From: Antarcticibacterium flavum
GTDB taxonomy: Bacteria; Bacteroidota; Bacteroidia; Flavobacteriales; Flavobacteriaceae
NCBI RefSeq assembly: GCF_006159205.1
Contig: NZ_CP040812.1
Location: 3,162,001 to 3,226,000 of the forward strand
Reading direction: 5' to 3'
Length of the DNA stretch: 64,000 nucleotides
The notes under the pieces were generated by a model, which had not been told where the DNA came from, did no database searches, and saw only the letters and a list, made by a program, of their open reading frames with translations. The position numbers and the translations under genes were made by a program. Positions 33,954-44,524 of the stretch are shown here, piece after piece; positions within the stretch are counted from its first letter, which is position 1, and each line of letters opens with the position of its first letter.

Positions 33954-34967
33954 TCAATATATGTTTACTTCAGGCTGTAGATCTATACCGTAATCCTTTA
34001 GTATCTTATCCTGGATTTTATGAGCTAGATGGAGAATTTCATTCCCGCTGGCCTCGCCATAATTAACCAAAACCAATGCCTGGTTCTTGTGTACGCCGGC
34101 ATCTCCCTCCCGGTACCCTTTGAAACCTGCCTGCTCTATTAACCATCCCGCAGGCACTTTAACCTCCTCCTTTGATATACTATAGAACGGGATATCCGGA
34201 TATTTGTCCTGAAGTTTTATTAGTTGCCCTACAGGAAGCACCGGATTTTTAAAAAAACTGCCACTGTTGCCCAATACCTTTGGATCGGGTAATTTTTGAG
34301 ATCTTATTTTTATTACTGCGGCCGATACATCCTTTAATCCCGGTTCTTTTATTCCCATTTCCAATAGGGCTTCTTTAATGGAACCATATTCTGTATGGAG
34401 GTTGTGATCCTTCCTTGTCAATTGAAAGGTTACACTGGTGATTATATATTTTCCCTTTGCGCTGGTTTTAAATATAGAGCTCCTGTAACCAAAATCGCAC
34501 TCTTCTTTGGAAAAACTGCGGGTTTCCAGAGTTTGAACATCAATAACATCGCAGGACACAAAGGTGTCCTTTAATTCTACACCATATGCCCCAATATTTT
34601 GAATAGGAGCCGTACCGGTATTCCCCGGTATCAAGGACAGGTTTTCAAGTCCCCCTAAATTATGCTCAAGTGTCCATTGAACAGTTTCATGCCAGTTTTC
34701 CCCGGCATTTATCCTTACCAGGGCGCTATCGCTGGAGCTGCTTAAAAGTTCCTTCCCTTTCAGGTTAATGTGAAGAACAGTAGCATTGATATCCCTGGTG
34801 AGCAGCATGTTGCTGCCACCTCCCAAAATAAATAATTCATTCGAGTAGTTATTCCTCAGGACCTGTTTAAGTTCCCTCATAGAGGAGACAGATATTAACT
34901 GCTTTGCGTTAACATCTATTCCAAAAGTATTGTAGTCCTTTAAAGAAGAATTTAGGGAAACGTTCAT
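33954..34967 (-). CDS. murB: UDP-N-acetylmuramate dehydrogenase
   Basis: FAD enzyme that reduces UDP-GlcNAc-enolpyruvate to UDP-MurNAc in cell-wall synthesis. Its FAD-binding segments include LGGGSNMLL, PGNTGTAPIQNIGAYGVE and GYRSSIFK; the catalytic region GNSGSFFKNP holds the Ser that protonates the substrate, and PAGWLIEQAGFKG completes the domain. At 337 residues with the Tyr-loop it matches the type I (E. coli) enzyme. The start codon ATG at 34967 overlaps the stop codon of the aminotransferase gene by one base, so the two are translationally coupled. Confidence 0.95.
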   Translation of the reverse strand: MNVSLNSSLKDYNTFGIDVNAKQLISVSSMRELKQVLRNNYSNELFILGGGSNMLLTRDINATVLHINLKGKELLSSSSDSALVRINAGENWHETVQWTLEHNLGGLENLSLIPGNTGTAPIQNIGAYGVELKDTFVSCDVIDVQTLETRSFSKEECDFGYRSSIFKTSAKGKYIITSVTFQLTRKDHNLHTEYGSIKEALLEMGIKEPGLKDVSAAVIKIRSQKLPDPKVLGNSGSFFKNPVLPVGQLIKLQDKYPDIPFYSISKEEVKVPAGWLIEQAGFKGYREGDAGVHKNQALVLVNYGEASGNEILHLAHKIQDKILKDYGIDLQPEVNIY

Positions 34968-36160
34968 TATTTCTTGTTGTATTCTGCCAGGGCTACTTTT
35001 AAAATTTCAACTGCTCTTTGAAGATTTTCCTTTTTTAGAACATAGGCAATACGTACCTGATTTAACCCTGTATTTGGAGTTGAATAGAAACCTGCAGCCG
35101 GTGCTACCATAACAGTTTCGTTATTGTAATGGAAGGTCTCCAATAACCAGCGGGCAAAGTCATCGGCATTCTCAACCGGTAATTCTGCTATACAATAAAA
35201 GGCTCCTTTAGGATTGGCTACTCTCACCCCTTCAATGGATTCCAGTCCTTCTACCAATAGGTTTCTTCTACTGGTATACTCCTCTATAACTTCATCAAAA
35301 TAACTTTGAGGGGTGTCCAGGGCTGCTTCACTCGCAATTTGTTCAAAGGTAGGCGGGCTTAGTCTTGCCTGGGCAAATTTCATAGCAGTTTGGATAACTT
35401 CCCTGTTCTTAGAAACAAGACAACCAATTCTTGCCCCGCACATGCTATATCTTTTAGAAACCGAATCTATCATGATAGCATGGTTCTCAAGTTCCGGCAG
35501 GCTCATAATGGAAAAATGCTTTACTCCATCGTATGCGAATTCCCGGTATACCTCGTCCGATACCAAATAAATATCGTGTTTAAGCGCAATTTGGGCAAGT
35601 TGCTTGATCTCCTCCTCAGTATAAAGATAACCTGTAGGATTTCCCGGGTTACATATGAGGATAGCTTTTGTTTTCGAGGTAATAAGTTTTTCAAACTCCT
35701 GGATGGGCGGTAAGGCAAAATTGGTTTCGATCTTTGATTCTACCGGCACTATTTTTACTCCAGAAGCTGTTGCAAAGCCATTGTAGTTAGCGTAAAAAGG
35801 CTCCGGGATGATGATCTCGTCCCCGGCATCGGCAATACTTCCCATTGCAAATAATAAGGCCTCAGAGCCGCCGGTGGTTATAATGATGTTATCTCCTTTT
35901 ACGGGGATATTATTCTTTTCGTAATAAGCAGCAAGTTTATTGCGGTACCCTTCAAATCCAGCCGAGTGGCTGTATGCCAAAACCTCAATAGTATGATTTC
36001 TTACCGCGTCCAGTGCAGCCTGGGGGGTTTTAATATCTGGCTGGCCTATATTAAGTTGATATATTGTGCGTCCTTTCCTGGTGGCTTCCTCTGCAAAAGG
36101 AACTAATTTTCTAATTGGTGATTCCGGCATGGAAATGCCTTTATTTGAAATACTGGGCAT
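34967..36160 (-). CDS. Pyridoxal-phosphate-dependent aminotransferase, class I/II
   Basis: A 397-residue fold-type I aminotransferase, close to aspartate aminotransferase-like enzymes. The PLP Lys is in SVSKRYSMCGARIG, with NPGNPTGYLY, the Asp in LVSDEVYREF, and the phosphate-binding GGSEALL. The N-terminus QLNIGQPDIKTP is typical of this group. The amino donor cannot be told by sequence. It is upstream of murB with one-base overlap. A near-consensus box CATTTTTG (minus strand, 36186-36193) is a possible promoter. Confidence 0.92.
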   Translation of the reverse strand: MPSISNKGISMPESPIRKLVPFAEEATRKGRTIYQLNIGQPDIKTPQAALDAVRNHTIEVLAYSHSAGFEGYRNKLAAYYEKNNIPVKGDNIIITTGGSEALLFAMGSIADAGDEIIIPEPFYANYNGFATASGVKIVPVESKIETNFALPPIQEFEKLITSKTKAILICNPGNPTGYLYTEEEIKQLAQIALKHDIYLVSDEVYREFAYDGVKHFSIMSLPELENHAIMIDSVSKRYSMCGARIGCLVSKNREVIQTAMKFAQARLSPPTFEQIASEAALDTPQSYFDEVIEEYTSRRNLLVEGLESIEGVRVANPKGAFYCIAELPVENADDFARWLLETFHYNNETVMVAPAAGFYSTPNTGLNQVRIAYVLKKENLQRAVEILKVALAEYNKK

Positions 36161-36316
36161 ATCTTAAGTTTAAATTTTACTGCTGCAAAAATGCGAAATT
36201 TAATGGAGAATTTATTGGTCTATACCAGCATAATAATCTAAAAAAGCGGATTTTAGAATAGAAGACGGATCAAAGCTATTTTGGCTGTATTCAAAGCGGG
36301 ATAGAGTTCATAAAAA

Positions 36317-36336
36317 ACTCCCGTGATAACGGGAGT
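36317..36336 (-). terminator. Terminator of the DUF1573 gene
   Basis: An 8-bp stem ACTCCCGT/ACGGGAGT with loop GATA, followed on the minus strand by TTTTTTA. It lies 24 bases beyond the stop of the DUF1573 gene. Confidence 0.85.
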
Positions 36337-36360
36337 CTTCATATAATATAGGCCAGGTGA

Positions 36361-36735
36361 TTACTCGACTACCTTTCCTTTTATTTTAAGAGCTTTCGTA
36401 GGTTCATCTGCATTGGAATAAACACTCACTGTCCTGCGTATAGGGCCTACTATATTTGTATCGTATTTAACTTCAATTTTTCCTTTTTCCCCGGGTGCAA
36501 CCGGTGTTTTTGTCCAGGAAGGAACAGTGCATCCACAGCTGGCGAATACATTGTCGATGGTAAGTGGTGCAGTACCTACATTGGTGAATTCAAATACACG
36601 AACCCCATCACTTCCTTTTTTGATTTCCCCGTAATCTATAACCTCAGATTGGAACTGAAATTTAGCAGTGTTTTGAGCCGTCATTGTAGAATAACCGGCC
36701 ATAAAAATCATACATATTGATATAATTGTTTTCAT
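36361..36735 (-). CDS. Secreted DUF1573 domain protein
   Basis: From ATG 36735 (MKTIISICMIF) the product has 124 residues with a signal peptide ending near TMTAQ. The mature part is one immunoglobulin-like DUF1573 domain: FEFTNVGTAPLTIDNV, the double-Cys ASCGCTVP, PVAPGEKGKIEVKYD and RRTVSVYSNADEP. It is periplasmic and often abundant in Bacteroidota, with no known activity. An in-frame ATG at 36780 would add 15 residues ahead of the signal and is unlikely. A TATCTTTA box on the minus strand at 36769-36776, one mismatch from consensus, is a likely promoter; a terminator follows. Confidence 0.9.
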   Translation of the reverse strand: MKTIISICMIFMAGYSTMTAQNTAKFQFQSEVIDYGEIKKGSDGVRVFEFTNVGTAPLTIDNVFASCGCTVPSWTKTPVAPGEKGKIEVKYDTNIVGPIRRTVSVYSNADEPTKALKIKGKVVE

Positions 36736-36845
36736 TTTTTTCTTGGTTTTGACTTGAGAGCGAATTAATAAAGATAGCATTTTTCACCCAATTTTAAAAT
36801 GGTGATTAAGGAAAGCAACTTCTTTTTTAATCCTCAACTTATAAG

Positions 36846-36853
36846 TACTTTTG
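36846..36853 (+). promoter_or_regulatory. -7 promoter box of valS
   Basis: TACTTTTG, a perfect TAnnTTTG box, 27 bases before the valS ATG at 36881. No T-box or attenuator structure is visible in the short leader. Confidence 0.55.
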
Positions 36854-36880
36854 CTTTTATTTTCAAAAATTAGACCACAA

Positions 36881-39511
36881 ATGACGGCGTCCCAACGATA
36901 TGAAATTCAAAAAGTAGAAGAGAAATGGTATAAATACTGGATGGAGAACGGTTATTTTCATTCAGAAGTTGATGAAAGAACACCGTATACTATCGTAATA
37001 CCCCCTCCTAATGTTACCGGGGTTCTACACATGGGGCACATGCTCAACAATACCATACAGGACGTTCTAATAAGAAGGGCCCGTTTAAAAGGTTTTAATG
37101 CTTGCTGGGTGCCTGGTACAGACCATGCTTCGATTGCTACCGAGGCAAAGGTGGTGGCCAAACTCAAGGCAGAAGGGATATCCAAAGAAGATCTTAGCAG
37201 GGAAGATTTTCTTGAACACGCCTGGGACTGGACCCATAAACATGGCGGGATCATCCTGGAACAGTTAAAGAAACTGGGCGCCTCCTGTGACTGGGAACGC
37301 ACCAAATTCACAATGGATGAGGACATGTCTGCATCAGTGATTAAGGTATTTGTGGATCTTTATGAAAAAGGCCTGGTTTACCGGGGATACCGAATGGTAA
37401 ACTGGGATCCCGAGGCAAAAACGACCCTTAGTGATGAAGAGGTTATTTATCAGGAGAAGCAGGGGAGCCTTTATTATCTTGAGTATAAAATAAAGGGTAG
37501 TGAGGAAAAAGTAACCATTGCCACAACAAGACCGGAAACTATCCTGGGAGATACTGCTATTTGTATTAATCCTAATGATGAACGATTTTCACATTTAAAG
37601 GGAAAAACAGCTATTGTACCTCTTGCCAACCGCGAAATACCTGTAATAGAGGATGATTACGTGGATATAGAATTTGGAACAGGATGTCTTAAAGTAACCC
37701 CTGCACATGATGAAAATGATAAGGTGCTGGGAGAAAGACATAATCTGGAGGTAATCGATATCTTTAATGAAGATGCTTCTTTGAATTCCTATGGATTGCA
37801 TTATGAAGGAAAGGACAGGTTCGAAGTGCGCAAAGAGATCGTCAAGGAGTTGGAAGACCTGGGGATCTTAATTAAGACTGAAACACACTTAAATAAAATT
37901 GGAACTAGTGAACGTACTGGTGCTGTAATAGAACCACGTTTAAGTGACCAGTGGTTTCTTAAAATGAAAGATCTGGCGAAACCTGCACTGGATGCAGTGA
38001 TTGAAAAAGAGGTAAACCTGGTGCCAGATAAATTTTTGAACACCTATAAGCACTGGATGGAGAATGTACGGGATTGGAATATATCCCGCCAGCTATGGTG
38101 GGGCCACAGGATCCCTGCATTTTATTACGGGCCTGGAAAAGAAGATTTTGTTGTTGCTGAAACTGCAGAACTCGCGCTGGAAAAGGCACGGGAAAAAAGT
38201 TCAAACCCAGGGTTGACAGCCCGGGACCTAAGGCAGGATAATGATGCACTGGACACATGGTTCTCTTCCTGGTTATGGCCAATAAGTGTATTCAATGGAA
38301 TTCTGGAGCCAGATAATAAAGAGATTAACTATTATTATCCTACAAATGACCTTGTCACTGCACCCGAGATCCTTTTCTTCTGGGTAGCAAGAATGATCAT
38401 TGCCGGCTATGAATTTAGAGGAAAGAAGCCATTCACTAATGTTTATCTTACAGGTATCGTGCGTGATAAACAAAGGCGTAAAATGTCCAAGTCCCTCGGT
38501 AATTCACCAGATCCATTAGGATTGATCAATCAATATGGGGCCGATGGGGTACGGGTAGGTATGCTCTTAAGTTCTCCTGCAGGAAATGATCTCATGTTTG
38601 ATGAGGACCTTTGTAAGCAGGGAAGTGGATTTATAAATAAAATATGGAATTCATTTAAGCTCATTAAAAGCTGGGAGATCGATGACTCCAAAAAGCAACC
38701 GGAATCATCGGCAAAAGCAATAGAATGGTATAGATCCAGGTTTCAGAAAACACTTAAAGAAATTGAAGATCATTATTCCCGCTACAGGATAAGTGATGCT
38801 TTAATGGCTACTTACAAGCTCGTATGGGATGATTACTGTTCGTGGTTACTGGAAATGATAAAACCTCCTTTTGGGGAAGGTATAGACAGTAAAACTTATG
38901 ATGAGGTTATTTCTATCCTGGAAAACAATCTAAAAATATTGCATCCATTTGTTCCGTTCATTTCTGAAGAGATATGGCAGCAATTAAAGGAGCGTTCTAC
39001 CAGGGAGGCTCTAATTATCGCAGAATGGCCTAAGGCGGGAGAAATAGATCCTACGGTAATCGAGGAATTTTCTTTTGCTGCTGAAGTGGTTGGAGGTATA
39101 AGAAATATAAGGAAGTCCAAGAATATTTCTTTTAGGAACCCTATTTCCCTTCAAATACTTAATACCGAAGGAGTGACAGAAAGTTTTAATGCTATTATCT
39201 CCAAATTGGGAAATGTTTCCGGTATTTCATATGTAGAAAAGCAGGTAGAAGGCGCTTTTTCCTTCCGGGTTAAATCCAATGAATACTTTATCCCTGTGGA
39301 AGGCGCGGTAGATGTAGAGGCAGAGCGCAAGAAACTTCAAGAAGAACTTGCTTATACAGAGGGCTTCTTAAAATCTGTTGAGAAAAAATTGAGCAACGAG
39401 CGGTTTGTAAGTAATGCGCCAGAAAAAGTGATTGCAATTGAGAGGGCAAAACAGGCAGATGCACAGTCTAAGATCGAGGTCCTTAAAACTAGCCTTGCGT
39501 CTTTAAAATAA
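36881..39511 (+). CDS. valS: Valine--tRNA ligase
   Basis: Charges tRNA-Val with valine. The class I signature HIGH is seen as HMGH in [19 protein letters not shown] as [14 protein letters not shown]. The editing domain contains [12 protein letters not shown], and the coiled tRNA-binding arm closes the C-terminus ([23 protein letters not shown]). I chose the ATG at 36881 (MTASQRYE), giving 876 residues; a TTG at 36851 would overlap the promoter box. It is transcribed alone and ends in the hairpin straddling the stop of the convergent acyl-CoA-binding protein gene. Confidence 0.97.
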   Translation: MTASQRYEIQKVEEKWYKYWMENGYFHSEVDERTPYTIVIPPPNVTGVLHMGHMLNNTIQDVLIRRARLKGFNACWVPGTDHASIATEAKVVAKLKAEGISKEDLSREDFLEHAWDWTHKHGGIILEQLKKLGASCDWERTKFTMDEDMSASVIKVFVDLYEKGLVYRGYRMVNWDPEAKTTLSDEEVIYQEKQGSLYYLEYKIKGSEEKVTIATTRPETILGDTAICINPNDERFSHLKGKTAIVPLANREIPVIEDDYVDIEFGTGCLKVTPAHDENDKVLGERHNLEVIDIFNEDASLNSYGLHYEGKDRFEVRKEIVKELEDLGILIKTETHLNKIGTSERTGAVIEPRLSDQWFLKMKDLAKPALDAVIEKEVNLVPDKFLNTYKHWMENVRDWNISRQLWWGHRIPAFYYGPGKEDFVVAETAELALEKAREKSSNPGLTARDLRQDNDALDTWFSSWLWPISVFNGILEPDNKEINYYYPTNDLVTAPEILFFWVARMIIAGYEFRGKKPFTNVYLTGIVRDKQRRKMSKSLGNSPDPLGLINQYGADGVRVGMLLSSPAGNDLMFDEDLCKQGSGFINKIWNSFKLIKSWEIDDSKKQPESSAKAIEWYRSRFQKTLKEIEDHYSRYRISDALMATYKLVWDDYCSWLLEMIKPPFGEGIDSKTYDEVISILENNLKILHPFVPFISEEIWQQLKERSTREALIIAEWPKAGEIDPTVIEEFSFAAEVVGGIRNIRKSKNISFRNPISLQILNTEGVTESFNAIISKLGNVSGISYVEKQVEGAFSFRVKSNEYFIPVEGAVDVEAERKKLQEELAYTEGFLKSVEKKLSNERFVSNAPEKVIAIERAKQADAQSKIEVLKTSLASLK

Positions 39512-39536
39512 CTTGAAGTTAAATTAAATAGCTTAG

Positions 39537-39561
39537 TAGGGGAGGTGTTACACTTCCCCTA
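39537..39561. terminator. Terminator hairpin straddling the stop codon of the ACBP gene
   Basis: An 11-bp stem TAGGGGAGGTG/CACTTCCCCTA with one G-U pair, loop TTA, followed by TATATTTTT on the plus strand. It ends the valS transcript; its loop is the complement of the TAA stop of the convergent gene (39548-39550). Confidence 0.75.
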
Positions 39562-39814
39562 TATATTTTTCTACCATCTGGATATATTTTTTCTTGGCCT
39601 CTTCCCTGGAAAGATCCTTAACCTGTAGTAGGGCATTTGCCTTAAACCCCTGCCTGATATCTTCATCATTCCCTGGAGCGTAAAATCCATTGAGTTGAGT
39701 AGCACGTTTATAATAGGCATAAAAGTGCAGCATGATATCTGGCGGAAACCTTAGGTGCGTATTACTTGCCATTTCATAAGCTTTTAGAAACTTATGATCT
39801 GTAATCTCAGTCAT
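39548..39814 (-). CDS. Acyl-CoA-binding protein
   Basis: An 88-residue four-helix protein that binds long-chain acyl-CoA. Its signature is LHFYAYYKRATQLNGFYAP with the Tyr/Lys that grip the CoA, and KANALLQVKDLSREEAKKKYIQMVEK at the end. Bacterial members are common in Bacteroidota. It is the last gene of the unit reading psd, six bases upstream, and cdsA, so it likely helps supply acyl-CoA or lipid precursors, though this is inference. The terminator hairpin includes its stop codon. Confidence 0.93.
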   Translation of the reverse strand: MTEITDHKFLKAYEMASNTHLRFPPDIMLHFYAYYKRATQLNGFYAPGNDEDIRQGFKANALLQVKDLSREEAKKKYIQMVEKYIGEV

Positions 39815-39820
39815 TTTATT

Positions 39821-40474
39821 TTATTCAATGTTAGCAATAATGCTCATTCCTCCTTTGACCTTGTCCTGGAGTTTCACATTCAATTTAGTGCCCAAAGGTA
39901 ATAATACATCTACCCTGGAACCAAATTTTATAAATCCGCTGTCGCTGCCCTGTGTGACTTCCTGGCCTTCCTGGGCGTAATTGACTATTCTTTTGGCTAA
40001 AGCGCCTGCAATTTGCCTGTAAAGTATCTTACCGGCCACAGGATTCTCCACCACAACTGTTGTGCGTTCATTCTCTTCACTGGATTTTGGATGCCAGGCC
40101 ACAAGAAACTTCCCGGGGTGATACTTGCTATATCTCACAATTCCTCCAACCGGATGGCGGGTAACGTGAACATTAATAGGAGACATGAAAATAGAAACCT
40201 GTAAACGTTTTTCATTGAAAAATTCTTTCTCAAAAACTTCTTCAATCACTACAACTTTCCCGTCTACCGGGGCCATTATGTGTGAATCATTATGTTGCGT
40301 GGAGCGCTTTGGGTTTCTAAAGAACTGGATGATCAATAAAAAGATAATAACACTTATAACAAGTATAGCAAACTTGATCCAGTATGTATTAATGGATAAG
40401 TAGGATATAACATTCACCGCGATCAATAAGATCGCCGTGATCAAAATAATTCTATGTCCTTCTTTATGAAACAT
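39821..40474 (-). CDS. psd: Phosphatidylserine decarboxylase family protein
   Basis: Membrane enzyme making phosphatidylethanolamine from phosphatidylserine. Residues 8-51 hold two membrane segments; then APVDGKV, SPINVHVTRHPVGG and the self-cleavage site FGS, where Ser186 would become the pyruvoyl group. At 217 residues it belongs to the short, archaetidylserine-type group. The start ATG at 40474 is inside the end of cdsA (11-base overlap), showing coupled expression with the enzyme that makes the CDP-diacylglycerol precursor. Phosphatidylserine synthase is not in the window. Confidence 0.94.
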   Translation of the reverse strand: MFHKEGHRIILITAILLIAVNVISYLSINTYWIKFAILVISVIIFLLIIQFFRNPKRSTQHNDSHIMAPVDGKVVVIEEVFEKEFFNEKRLQVSIFMSPINVHVTRHPVGGIVRYSKYHPGKFLVAWHPKSSEENERTTVVVENPVAGKILYRQIAGALAKRIVNYAQEGQEVTQGSDSGFIKFGSRVDVLLPLGTKLNVKLQDKVKGGMSIIANIE

Positions 40475-41267
40475 ATTCTACAATTAATAAATAGGCGTAA
40501 ATAAAAGGGCTTGAAAAAATAATACTATCCAGCCTGTCGTACAAACCTCCGTGACCAGGCATTAACTTTCCACTATCCTTAACTCCCGCCTGTCGCTTGA
40601 ATTTGGATTGTATCAAATCACCCAGTGTACCAAAAATACTTAATATAATTGCCATTCCCAACCAGAACTGGAAATTACGGTAATGGGTAAACTCAAATAT
40701 AAAATATCCTCCCAGGCAGCTAAAGAGTAATCCCCCGGCAAATCCTTCAATGGTTTTGTTGGGTGAGATCTTTTCATATAGCTTATTCTTTCCAAAATTC
40801 TTACCTACAATAAAGGCAAAAGTATCATTTGTCCAGATTAGAATAAATACTCCAACGATCAACACAGGATTGAAGACACCATTGTATGTGGGAATAAGAG
40901 TAAGGAAGACAATAGATGAAATAAGGTAAAATATGAGAATGATATATTTCTTTTTCTCAAAAACCGGGATCTTTCGTATAAACAGCAGGTCCTTTACCAG
41001 GAAAAGATTTACGAAAATAGTAATACATAAAAGTAAAACGGTTGCGGTTGCATCAAACTTAAGGTAGCTAAAAAGTATAAAGAAAATTGCGTGTACTCCA
41101 TAGAGTGCATAACTCTTCAATCTTAGTAATTTCTCAAGCTCCAGCAGGCAAACAAAGCCAAGAAGGAAGAAAAGGGAGATAAAAATAAGTTCTGAAGACA
41201 GGATTGAGACAACCAATATGGCTATATACAGCAGTCCTGATATAGTTCTAATAATAGATTCCCTCAT
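40464..41267 (-). CDS. cdsA: Phosphatidate cytidylyltransferase
   Basis: Inner-membrane enzyme converting phosphatidic acid and CTP to CDP-diacylglycerol. The 267-residue chain has about eight hydrophobic spans and ends with the family signature SKFKRQAGVKDSGKLMPGHG followed by GLYDRLDS, which carries the Asp that binds the metal. The gene sits three bases after the LUD gene and overlaps psd. This order (ftsH, LUD, cdsA, psd, ACBP) is a frequent Bacteroidota cluster, in my recollection. Confidence 0.95.
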   Translation of the reverse strand: MRESIIRTISGLLYIAILVVSILSSELIFISLFFLLGFVCLLELEKLLRLKSYALYGVHAIFFILFSYLKFDATATVLLLCITIFVNLFLVKDLLFIRKIPVFEKKKYIILIFYLISSIVFLTLIPTYNGVFNPVLIVGVFILIWTNDTFAFIVGKNFGKNKLYEKISPNKTIEGFAGGLLFSCLGGYFIFEFTHYRNFQFWLGMAIILSIFGTLGDLIQSKFKRQAGVKDSGKLMPGHGGLYDRLDSIIFSSPFIYAYLLIVEYVS

Positions 41268-41270
41268 TTG

Positions 41271-41882
41271 TTATAGATCTTCCCGAAGCAGCAAATATAG
41301 GTTTTTTGTGCTACTTCCATAACTCATAAAATCGCCTTCTTTCTGGGTCTCAAAACTTTTTATGGTAGTTATGTTTGAGGGAATGCGTTCTTTGTTATTG
41401 AACTTAATGCCTCTAAGGCCTTCGCCAATGGTATCTACCAACTGGCTGGTTGAGGCGATGATCACAAAATTTGCAGGTAGTTCATTCAGTTTCTTTTCTT
41501 TGATCTGGTTCGATGATATAAGTATTGATCCATCGTTGGCGATTAAATATTCGCAGGTAGAAAGAAAAAAGGAAGAATTCCCAGATTTTGTGTATTCCAG
41601 GTTAAAATTATTGAATTTACTTTTCAAATTTTCGTCAAAGCAGCAGCTGGTGCTTTCATACCAATCATTTTCAAGAAGTATATTGTCAAAAGCCTCCTGT
41701 ACTTCTTTATCATTTTCACAATACAGGAATTTACCGCCGTTGTTTTTGAAGTTGAGCATAAATCGCTCATCAGTAGGTAACTTGACATCAGGCATATATT
41801 TACCCCTGTCAGCTTTTTCAGAGGTGTCCGGACCTTTGTCTGATTTAGATTTAGGGTTTAAAAATTTTCTAAATAGACTCAT
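41271..41882 (-). CDS. LUD domain protein (LutC/YkgG-like)
   Basis: A 203-residue protein whose C-terminal part carries a LUD domain (ISSNQIKEKKLNELPANFVIIASTSQLV followed by RGIKFNNKERIPSNITTIKS), the fold of lactate-utilisation proteins LutB and LutC. The N-terminal 30 residues are charged and probably flexible. In the absence of lutA and lutB here, a lactate role is not supported. It is in the middle of the ftsH-cdsA cluster and starts 95 bases after ftsH ends. Function in this position is unknown. Confidence 0.82.
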   Translation of the reverse strand: MSLFRKFLNPKSKSDKGPDTSEKADRGKYMPDVKLPTDERFMLNFKNNGGKFLYCENDKEVQEAFDNILLENDWYESTSCCFDENLKSKFNNFNLEYTKSGNSSFFLSTCEYLIANDGSILISSNQIKEKKLNELPANFVIIASTSQLVDTIGEGLRGIKFNNKERIPSNITTIKSFETQKEGDFMSYGSSTKNLYLLLREDL

Positions 41883-41977
41883 ATTGAGATTGGGGTTAAT
41901 AGCGCCTTTATACCAAAGGTAAAAAATCTTAATCTAACACTAGGTCAAATTAAGATTTTTTCCAATAGATTATTAAA

Positions 41978-44041
41978 TTATTTATTAACCGAAGAATCCT
42001 GTGTGATCTCTGTATCCTCAGCGGCATCCCCGTCTGTAGAAGAAGGTGAGTCAACCTCCTGGTCTTCTGAAGAATTTGGACTATTTACCCCTTTCTTAGT
42101 CACCAGCGGCACTTCCTCTTTTTTGTCGAAGGGACGGTCTCCGAAGATCTTTTGTAAATCGTCTTTGAAGATCACCTCCTTGTCCAGAAGTATCTCTGCA
42201 AGTTGGGTAAGTTTATCCTTATTAGCCTGCAACAGGTCAATAGCCCGTTGATATTGAGATTCAATTAAGTTAGAAATTTCTTTATCTATAAGTTCAGATG
42301 TCTTTTCACTATAGGGCTTGGTAAAGTTATATTCGCTTTGCCCGCTGGAATCATAGAAGGTAAGGTTTCCTAAAGTCTCGTTAAGGCCATAAATGGTTAC
42401 CATTGCCCTGGCTTGTTTTGTGACCTTTTCAAGGTCACTTAGAGCACCTGTGGAAATCTTATTAAAGATAACCTTCTCTGCAGCCCGGCCACCCAATGCG
42501 GCACACATCTCGTCAAGCATTTGCTCCGGTCTTACAATGAGTCGTTCTTCCGGCAGGTACCACGCAGCTCCCAGGGATTGTCCCCTTGGCACGATGGTTA
42601 CCTTTACCAGGGGAGCAGCATGTTCCAGCATCCAGCTGGCCGTTGCATGTCCCGCCTCGTGGAAGGCAATTGCTCTCTTCTCCTCGGGAGTAATGATCTT
42701 GTTCTTTTTCTCAAGTCCCCCTACTATCCTGTCCACAGCATCAAGAAAATCCTGTTTTCCTACCGCTTTATTCCCTTTACGGGCCGCGATAAGTGCTGCC
42801 TCATTACAAACATTTGCAATATCTGCCCCGGAGAATCCTGGGGTTTGTTTGGCAAGGAAGTCTATATCCAGTTCCTCTGCAACTTTTTTGATTGGGCGAA
42901 GGTGTACTTCAAAAATTTCTTTTCTCTCTCTTACATCAGGCAGGTCCACATAAATTTGCCTGTCAAAACGACCTGCTCTCATTAATGCCTTATCAAGTAC
43001 ATCTGCCCGGTTGGTTGCAGCAACAACAATTACATTCGTGTTTGTGCCAAAACCATCCATTTCAGTAAGCAGCTGGTTGAGGGTGTTTTCCCGTTCATCA
43101 TTAGAACCGGAGAAGTTGCTTTTTCCTCTTGCCCGTCCAATGGCATCTATCTCATCAATAAAGATAATAGAAGGTGATTTTTCCTTGGCTTGCTTGAAAA
43201 GATCTCGTACTCTTGAGGCACCAACTCCCACGAACATTTCAACGAAGTCTGATCCTGACAGGGAGAAAAAAGGAACCTTTGCTTCCCCTGCAACGGCTTT
43301 GGCCAATAAGGTTTTTCCTGTTCCGGGAGGTCCTACCAGGAGTGCCCCTTTAGGAATCTTCCCTCCAAGAGAAGTGTATTTTTCAGGTTGTTTAAGGAAA
43401 TCAACTATCTCCTGTACTTCCTCCTTTGCGCCTTCCAGACCCGCAACATCTTTAAAAGATGTTTTTACATCTGTATTCTGGTCAAAGAGTTTTGCCTTGG
43501 ATTTTCCAATATTGAAAATTTGCCCTCCTGCACCACCACCGGCACCAGAGCTCATTTTACGCATTATAAAGATCCATATTCCAATAATAAGGATAAAGGG
43601 AAGCAGAGTGAGGAAAATGTCTCCCCATACATTCGACTGTGTATTGTAGGTAACAACGGTGTCTACATTGTAGTTTTCCTTTATACTTTCAATGGAATTC
43701 TCAAAATTTTGAAGGTCACCAAACTCAAAAGTATAAGCAGGAGCATCTCCGGCAGCAAAAAGCTCTGGTTCCCCCGCTTTCTTGTGAATATCCTTTGCCT
43801 TGGCTTCTTCAGTTAAAAATACCTTAGCGTGAGTCTTATTTACTATCTCAACTTTCTTAACATCCCCGGCTTTTAGAAAAGATTCAAATTCAGCCGGATT
43901 TGTTTTTGCAGGTTCATTAAATCCCCCGCCCCCAAGGAAATTAATCCCCAGGAAAATGATGATAATAGCAGCGTAAATCCAATAAGCGCTAAATTTAGGC
44001 TTTTTGGGTTCTAACTTTTTATTTGATTGCTTTTTAGCCAT
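41978..44041 (-). CDS. ftsH: ATP-dependent zinc metalloprotease FtsH
   Basis: Membrane-bound AAA protease degrading misfolded membrane proteins and regulators. In order: membrane span (about 19-38), periplasmic domain, second span (about 143-160), AAA domain with Walker A GPPGTGKT at 237-244, Walker B IIFIDEID, the Arg-finger region [15 protein letters not shown], and the peptidase motif His461-Glu-Ala-Gly-His465 for zinc. It ends with a Ser/Asp/Glu-rich tail. At 687 residues it is somewhat longer than E. coli FtsH because of that tail. It starts 17 bases after rsfS, in the same operon. Confidence 0.97.
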   Translation of the reverse strand: MAKKQSNKKLEPKKPKFSAYWIYAAIIIIFLGINFLGGGGFNEPAKTNPAEFESFLKAGDVKKVEIVNKTHAKVFLTEEAKAKDIHKKAGEPELFAAGDAPAYTFEFGDLQNFENSIESIKENYNVDTVVTYNTQSNVWGDIFLTLLPFILIIGIWIFIMRKMSSGAGGGAGGQIFNIGKSKAKLFDQNTDVKTSFKDVAGLEGAKEEVQEIVDFLKQPEKYTSLGGKIPKGALLVGPPGTGKTLLAKAVAGEAKVPFFSLSGSDFVEMFVGVGASRVRDLFKQAKEKSPSIIFIDEIDAIGRARGKSNFSGSNDERENTLNQLLTEMDGFGTNTNVIVVAATNRADVLDKALMRAGRFDRQIYVDLPDVRERKEIFEVHLRPIKKVAEELDIDFLAKQTPGFSGADIANVCNEAALIAARKGNKAVGKQDFLDAVDRIVGGLEKKNKIITPEEKRAIAFHEAGHATASWMLEHAAPLVKVTIVPRGQSLGAAWYLPEERLIVRPEQMLDEMCAALGGRAAEKVIFNKISTGALSDLEKVTKQARAMVTIYGLNETLGNLTFYDSSGQSEYNFTKPYSEKTSELIDKEISNLIESQYQRAIDLLQANKDKLTQLAEILLDKEVIFKDDLQKIFGDRPFDKKEEVPLVTKKGVNSPNSSEDQEVDSPSSTDGDAAEDTEITQDSSVNK

Positions 44042-44058
44042 TCTTGCTTTGTTAACTT

Positions 44059-44430
44059 TTAATAATTTGTTTGTATTGAAGTGGTTTTGGCATCACCCCA
44101 CAAACTTTCAATGTCGTAGTATTCTCTAATATGCTTCTGGAAAACATGTACTACGACTGTTACATAATCCATCAATACCCATTCAGCATTTTCACTACCT
44201 TCAATGTGCCAGGGTTTATCTTTAAGAGATTTGCTAACTATTTTTTGTACGGAGTTTACTATGGCGTTTACCTGCGTATTTGAAGTTCCACTGCAGATAA
44301 CAAAATAATCACAAACGGTATTATCAATTTCCCTTAGGTCAAGAATTTCTATGTTATTTCCTTTAACTTCTTCTATTCCTTTTATGATATGAGCTACAAG
44401 TTGATCGTTGTTCGTTTCTTTTTTTGCCAT
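44059..44430 (-). CDS. rsfS: Ribosome silencing factor RsfS
   Basis: A 123-residue protein that binds ribosomal protein uL14 and keeps the two subunits apart during starvation. The diagnostic run ICSGTSNTQVNAIVNSV and the following HIEGSENAEWVLMDYVTVVVHVF are present. The start MAKKETNN at ATG 44430 follows the promoter box well; an ATG at 44451 would lie over it. It opens the operon leading to ftsH, LUD, cdsA, psd and ACBP genes. The birA gene is divergent, with 94 bases between starts. Confidence 0.95.
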   Translation of the reverse strand: MAKKETNNDQLVAHIIKGIEEVKGNNIEILDLREIDNTVCDYFVICSGTSNTQVNAIVNSVQKIVSKSLKDKPWHIEGSENAEWVLMDYVTVVVHVFQKHIREYYDIESLWGDAKTTSIQTNY

Positions 44431-44448
44431 TAAATTTATTTCTTTACG

Positions 44449-44456
44449 CAAAGTTA
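44449..44456 (-). promoter_or_regulatory. -7 promoter box of the rsfS-ftsH operon
   Basis: On the minus strand TAACTTTG fits TAnnTTTG exactly, 18 bases before the rsfS start at 44430. It argues that the more upstream ATG at 44451 is not used. Confidence 0.55.
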
Positions 44457-44524
44457 TTACTTTTTAGTCTTTTTCACGGTCTGTTAACAGAACATTTAAC
44501 TGCATAAACCGGTCCATATTATAT

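Noticed and set aside
42000..43900. Long open frames on the plus strand opposite ftsH (up to 212 codons).
   Set aside because: They are antisense shadows of ftsH with Ser/Pro-rich composition and no domain; ftsH has every expected motif.
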